Shown here: piece by piece, positions 61,095 through 64,000 of the stretch
How the letters are laid out: every line of letters starts with the position of its first letter
How positions within the stretch are numbered: position 1 is the first letter of the stretch
Assembly (NCBI GenBank): GCA_029098185.1
Contig: JAQXNV010000043.1
Coordinates: forward strand, 33,105-97,104
Direction: 5' to 3'
Length of the DNA stretch: 64,000 bases
DNA from: Oscillospiraceae bacterium
GTDB lineage: Bacteria; Bacillota; Clostridia; Oscillospirales; Acutalibacteraceae
Position numbers and translations under genes: made by a program
Notes under the pieces: generated by a model
What the model saw: the letters and a program-made list of their open reading frames with translations, nothing else
Database searches by the model: none
Told to the model about the DNA's origin: nothing

Positions 61095-61658
61095 ATGTCT
61101 ATCATTAACAAAGAAGTCAATGAATTTTCCGCACAGGCTTATGTCAACAACAGCTTTAAAACCATCACCAAGGCAGATATTCTGGGAAAGTGGAGCGTAT
61201 TCTTCTTCTATCCGGCAGATTTCACCTTTGTGTGCCCAACAGAACTGGAAGATCTTGCCGATATTTATGACAAGTTCCAGGCAGCAGGCTGCGAGATCTA
61301 TTCCGTTTCCACCGATACCCACTTTGTCCACAAAGCATGGCACGATTCCTCCGAGCGGATCAAGAAGATCCAGTTCCCCATGCTGGCTGACCCGACCCAT
61401 GCCCTGGCAAAGGACTTTGAAGTCCTCATCGAGGCCGATGGTCTGGCAGAGCGCGGCAGCTTTATCGTGAACCCAGAGGGCAAGATCGTCTCTTATGAGG
61501 TCAATGCAGGCAACGTTGGCCGCAATGCGGAAGAGCTCCTCCGCAAGCTGCAGGCGTGCCAGTTTGTTTACCAGCACGGCGACGAGGTCTGCCCGGCCAG
61601 ATGGCGGCCCGGCGCAAAGACCCTCAAGCCAAGTTTGGATCTGGTGGGCCAGCTGTAA
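61095..61658 (+). CDS. ahpC: Alkyl hydroperoxide reductase subunit C (typical 2-Cys peroxiredoxin)
   Basis: Reduces hydrogen and alkyl peroxides. 187 residues: peroxidatic Cys in FYPADFTFVCPTEL (near 47) and resolving Cys in HGDEVCPARWRPG (near 167). AAGGAG precedes the ATG at 61095; the track adds leader-derived residues. The adjacent gene encodes its probable electron donor. Strong codon bias suggests abundance, useful to an anaerobe meeting oxygen. Confidence 0.97.
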   Translation: MSIINKEVNEFSAQAYVNNSFKTITKADILGKWSVFFFYPADFTFVCPTELEDLADIYDKFQAAGCEIYSVSTDTHFVHKAWHDSSERIKKIQFPMLADPTHALAKDFEVLIEADGLAERGSFIVNPEGKIVSYEVNAGNVGRNAEELLRKLQACQFVYQHGDEVCPARWRPGAKTLKPSLDLVGQL

Positions 61659-61673
61659 GGAGCCGTTCAGAAC

Positions 61674-61707
61674 TAGCGCCGGAAGCGTTTTCTCCGGCGC
61701 TATTTTT
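61674..61707 (+). terminator. Terminator-like hairpin between ahpC and the reductase gene
   Basis: TAGCGCCGGA-AGCGTTTTC-TCCGGCGCTA then TTTTT. No separate promoter follows, so it probably passes only part of the transcripts and sets ahpC well above the reductase. Confidence 0.8.
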
Positions 61708-61730
61708 GAACCAAAAAGGGGGAATATGCG

Positions 61731-63371
61731 ATGGAGAATCTCTATGATGTAGTGGTGGTCGGCGGCGGTCCCGCAGGTCTGACGGCGGCCCTTTACCTGG
61801 CAAGAGCCAAATATCGTGTGGTAGTGGTAGAAAAGGCCGTCATCGGCGGCCAGATCATCCTTACCAGCGAAGTAGTCAATTACCCCGGGGTAGAGCGCAC
61901 CAGTGGCGCTGCCCTAACCGAAACCATGCGGAAACAGGCCGAGAGCTTTGGCACTGAATTTTTAACAGCGGAGGTGCAACGGCTGGACATGGACGGCGAC
62001 ATCAAAACGGTGTACACGAGCCGTGGTGCCCTGCAATGCTTTGGTGTGCTGCTGGCCACCGGAGCCCATCCCCGCAGAGTTGGCTTTGCGGGAGAGGAGA
62101 CCTTCCGCGGCCGGGGCGTCAGCTATTGTGCTACCTGTGACGGCGGCTTTTTCACCGGCAAGGAAGTGTTCGTCATTGGCGGCGGATTCGCAGCGGCAGA
62201 AGAAGCCATGTTCCTGACAAAATTTGCCCGCCATGTGACGATCCTCATCCGCAAGGACGATTTCCGCTGCGCCAAAAGCGTTGCCGATGCTGCCCGCAGT
62301 CATCCGAAGATCACCGTTCTCACCAATACAGAGGTGGAGGAGGTTTCTGGCGATATGGCGCTCCGCTCGATCCGGTACCGCAATAACCTGACCGGGGAAG
62401 TGACCGAATACCGGGACCCGGAAGGAAAGAATATCGGCGTCTTTGTCTTTGCCGGTTATGCGCCGGCAACGGATCTGGCGGCCGATCTAGCCCAAAGAAA
62501 TGCACAGGGGTATCTGTTGACAGACGCTTCTATGCAAACGACCTGTGAAGGCCTGTATGGCGCCGGAGACGTCTGCGTAAAGGAACTGCGTCAGGTGGTC
62601 ACAGCCGTTGGAGACGGCGCTCTGGCGGCCACATCCCTGGAAAAGTATGCGTCTGCTCTCCAGGAAAAGACAGGCATCGTGCCCCATAAGATGTCGTCAC
62701 AGCCGGAAGAAACGCCGGAGACAGAAGAGAAGTCGCCACAGCCAAAAGCAGACAGTAGTGTCAGCGCTCTTTTTGACGAAGAAATGCTGACCCAACTGCA
62801 CACGGTCTTTGGTCGGATGGCGTCGCCTTTAGTGCTTCGGCTGTCCCTTGATGACCGACCGGTTTCAGCAGAGCTGAAGCACTATGTAGAGGAACTGGCG
62901 TCCCTGACAGACCGGCTCACGGTGGAGATGGATGCAGACCAAGCAGAAGCGCCCTGCGTGCGTGTCTGCCGGGCAGATGGCCAGTGGACGGGCATTGCCT
63001 TCCACGGCGTTCCCGGCGGCCATGAATTCACCTCTTTTGTACTGGGCCTGTATAATGCCGCCGGACCGGGACAAGAGCTGGAGGACGATGTGCAAAAGGA
63101 GATCCAGGCGATCTCCAAGCCCCTGGATCTGAAGATCCTTGTGTCGCTGTCCTGTACCATGTGCCCGGAGCTGGTCATTGCATCCCAGCGCATTGCAGCA
63201 GAAAACGAGATCGTCACCGCCCAGGTATATGATCTGGAGCATTTTCCAGATCTCCGGGATCGGTATCAGGTGATGAGCGTTCCCTGCCTGATCGTCAACG
63301 ACGGCGAACAGGTCAGTTTTGGCAAGAAAAATATCCGGCAGCTTCTGGCGTTCCTCAACACCGGAAACTGA
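61731..63371 (+). CDS. AhpF-like peroxiredoxin reductase with permuted domains (TIGR03143 type)
   Basis: Flavoprotein that passes electrons from NAD(P)H to AhpC. 546 residues. The thioredoxin-reductase module comes first (FAD motif VVVGGGPAGLTAALYLARA, redox pair in YCATCDGGFF near 138, NAD motif VIGGGFAAAEEAMFL). A Glu/Pro linker (about 325-345) follows, then the double thioredoxin-fold module that in classical AhpF is N-terminal, with CTMC in SLSCTMCPELV near 475 and MSVPCLIVNDG. This order defines the AhpF-homologue family found beside a lone ahpC. AAAGGGGG precedes the ATG. Confidence 0.93.
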   Translation: MENLYDVVVVGGGPAGLTAALYLARAKYRVVVVEKAVIGGQIILTSEVVNYPGVERTSGAALTETMRKQAESFGTEFLTAEVQRLDMDGDIKTVYTSRGALQCFGVLLATGAHPRRVGFAGEETFRGRGVSYCATCDGGFFTGKEVFVIGGGFAAAEEAMFLTKFARHVTILIRKDDFRCAKSVADAARSHPKITVLTNTEVEEVSGDMALRSIRYRNNLTGEVTEYRDPEGKNIGVFVFAGYAPATDLAADLAQRNAQGYLLTDASMQTTCEGLYGAGDVCVKELRQVVTAVGDGALAATSLEKYASALQEKTGIVPHKMSSQPEETPETEEKSPQPKADSSVSALFDEEMLTQLHTVFGRMASPLVLRLSLDDRPVSAELKHYVEELASLTDRLTVEMDADQAEAPCVRVCRADGQWTGIAFHGVPGGHEFTSFVLGLYNAAGPGQELEDDVQKEIQAISKPLDLKILVSLSCTMCPELVIASQRIAAENEIVTAQVYDLEHFPDLRDRYQVMSVPCLIVNDGEQVSFGKKNIRQLLAFLNTGN

Positions 63372-63379
63372 CCGATCCC

Positions 63380-63420
63380 ACAGCTTTCTTTGCACAAAAG
63401 AAGGCTGTTTTTTCTTTTTT
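63380..63420 (+). terminator. Terminator of ahpC-reductase
   Basis: ACAGCTTTCTTT-GCAC-AAAAGAAGGCTGT followed by TTTTTCTTTTTT. Further inverted repeats follow to 63455 (see findings). Confidence 0.8.
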
Positions 63421-63516
63421 AAAAAGAAAAAAGACTGCCTAAACAGACAGCCTTTTGCAAAAATTATTCTTTGTTTCTGTATCTATATTACCATATTTTC
63501 GGGAAAAGTTCAAGTC

Positions 63517-63544
63517 TTGTCCTTTTTTGCCGATGCGATATGAT
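63517..63544 (+). promoter_or_regulatory. Possible promoter of the terminal methyltransferase gene
   Basis: TTGTCC (63517-63522), 16-base spacer, TATGAT (63539-63544), 19 bases before the start codon. Confidence 0.4.
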
Positions 63545-63563
63545 GGGTATCGAGGTGATGGAG

Positions 63564-64000
63564 ATGAACGACAACAAGAAGATGACAGCGCTGGTCAGCC
63601 TGTTTGCTCTGGCGTATCACAGAGAACGATACGGCGTGACGGTCTACGATGATCCACTATCGAAGCGCTTACTGTCAGAGGAAACATACAGCGCCATCGC
63701 AGAGGAGATGACGAAGGGCGCTCCCTTTTTTGACAGCCGGTTAAAGGATGATCCCGAACCCCTCCGCCGTGTGGTGGATGGATTTTTATCGCCGGCTCCG
63801 CTGGCAAGGGCAGCTTTTTGTGCGCAGTCGCTGGAAACAGCATCCCGCCTTGGCACCACCCAGTATGTGCTGTTGGGCAGCGGCTTCGATACCTTTCCTT
63901 ACCGCCAGCCGGATTGGGCGAAACGCATGACCATCTTTGAAGTGGATCGTCCCGAGGTGATTGAAGAAAAGCAGAAGCGTCTTTCCCAAAGCGGGATCGA
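63564..64000 (+). CDS. Class I SAM methyltransferase, leucine carboxyl methyltransferase-like (partial)
   Basis: The 5' part of a gene cut by the window end; 145 complete codons are visible. Start ATG at 63564 after GAGGTGAT. Begins NDNKKMTALVSLFALAYHRERYG, with the LCMT-family SAM loop VLLGSGFDTFPYRQPDW near 100 and IFEVDRPEVIEEKQKRL after it. This family includes methyltransferases for carboxyl groups and for small natural products; substrate unknown. It is absent as a single long frame in the ORF track because it has no stop in the window. Confidence 0.85.
   Translation, partial: MNDNKKMTALVSLFALAYHRERYGVTVYDDPLSKRLLSEETYSAIAEEMTKGAPFFDSRLKDDPEPLRRVVDGFLSPAPLARAAFCAQSLETASRLGTTQYVLLGSGFDTFPYRQPDWAKRMTIFEVDRPEVIEEKQKRLSQSGI

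Overview
The window looks like a chromosomal segment of a spore-forming, low-oxygen Firmicute of class Clostridia, most likely order Oscillospirales. The sporulation genes (sipL, spoIVA, a SpoIVFB-like protease), the Rex redox regulator, the rplJ leader RNA, many AGGAGG ribosome binding sites with TTG starts, and clean TTGACA-17-TATAAT promoters support this. The genus cannot be fixed from sequence alone. Almost everything is core chromosome. I saw no transposase, phage, integrase, plasmid or CRISPR signature.

Layout. 1-3.4 kb: start of a minus-strand gene, a cyclophilin lipoprotein, pyrG with a leader hairpin, and a C-GCAxxG-C-C protein. 3.4-7.6 kb, minus strand: an acn-icd-rex run that links the citrate-to-2-oxoglutarate branch with a NADH-sensing repressor. 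7.9-14.6 kb: tepA-like protease, ftsK, a YgiQ-type radical SAM protein, a ComEC-like metallo-hydrolase and a DUF3006 protein. 14.6-18.7 kb, minus strand: ddl-murI-DUF1934-argS. 19-23.7 kb: an unrecognised 277-residue protein, then rpmG-secE-nusG-rplK-rplA and the L10-leader-controlled rplJ-rplL. 23.9-28.8 kb: a flippase-like membrane protein, a Ca2+-type P-type ATPase, a small protein, and a yjdF-type RNA in front of its DUF2992 gene.

28.8-33.2 kb: pncB, an XRE regulator, a nitroreductase, a DtxR-type regulator, a GNAT and a DUF3783 protein. 33.3-37.3 kb: the sporulation cassette. 37.3-39.4 kb: a Crp/Fnr regulator and a heavily expressed iron alcohol dehydrogenase preceded by two Rex-like boxes. 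39.6-46.3 kb: a radical SAM/DUF2344 pair, rplS, lepB, rbgA, rnhB, yraN and a dipeptidase. 46.3-48.6 kb: thrC and a metallophosphoesterase. 48.6-56.8 kb: a protein quality-control block (tig, clpP, clpX, lon) followed by engB and lysA. 56.9-60.3 kb: a TrpR-like regulator, a methyltransferase, an esterase, hslO and a TIGR04076 protein. 60.3-60.9 kb: a five-gene tRNA cluster (Val, Asp, Phe, Gly, Cys). 60.9-63.4 kb: ahpC and a domain-permuted AhpF-like reductase under a Fur/PerR-like box. The window ends inside a methyltransferase gene.

The most striking observations are these. ClpP, in its normal tig-clpP-clpX setting, lacks exactly 16 residues (the Gly-rich loop and start of the handle) between two Ile-His dipeptides. 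The trigger factor carries a histone-H1-like repeated lysine tail. rex sits downstream of acn-icd, with likely Rex operators elsewhere in the same window. The sporulation protease is paired with a 69-residue membrane peptide instead of a full SpoIVFA.
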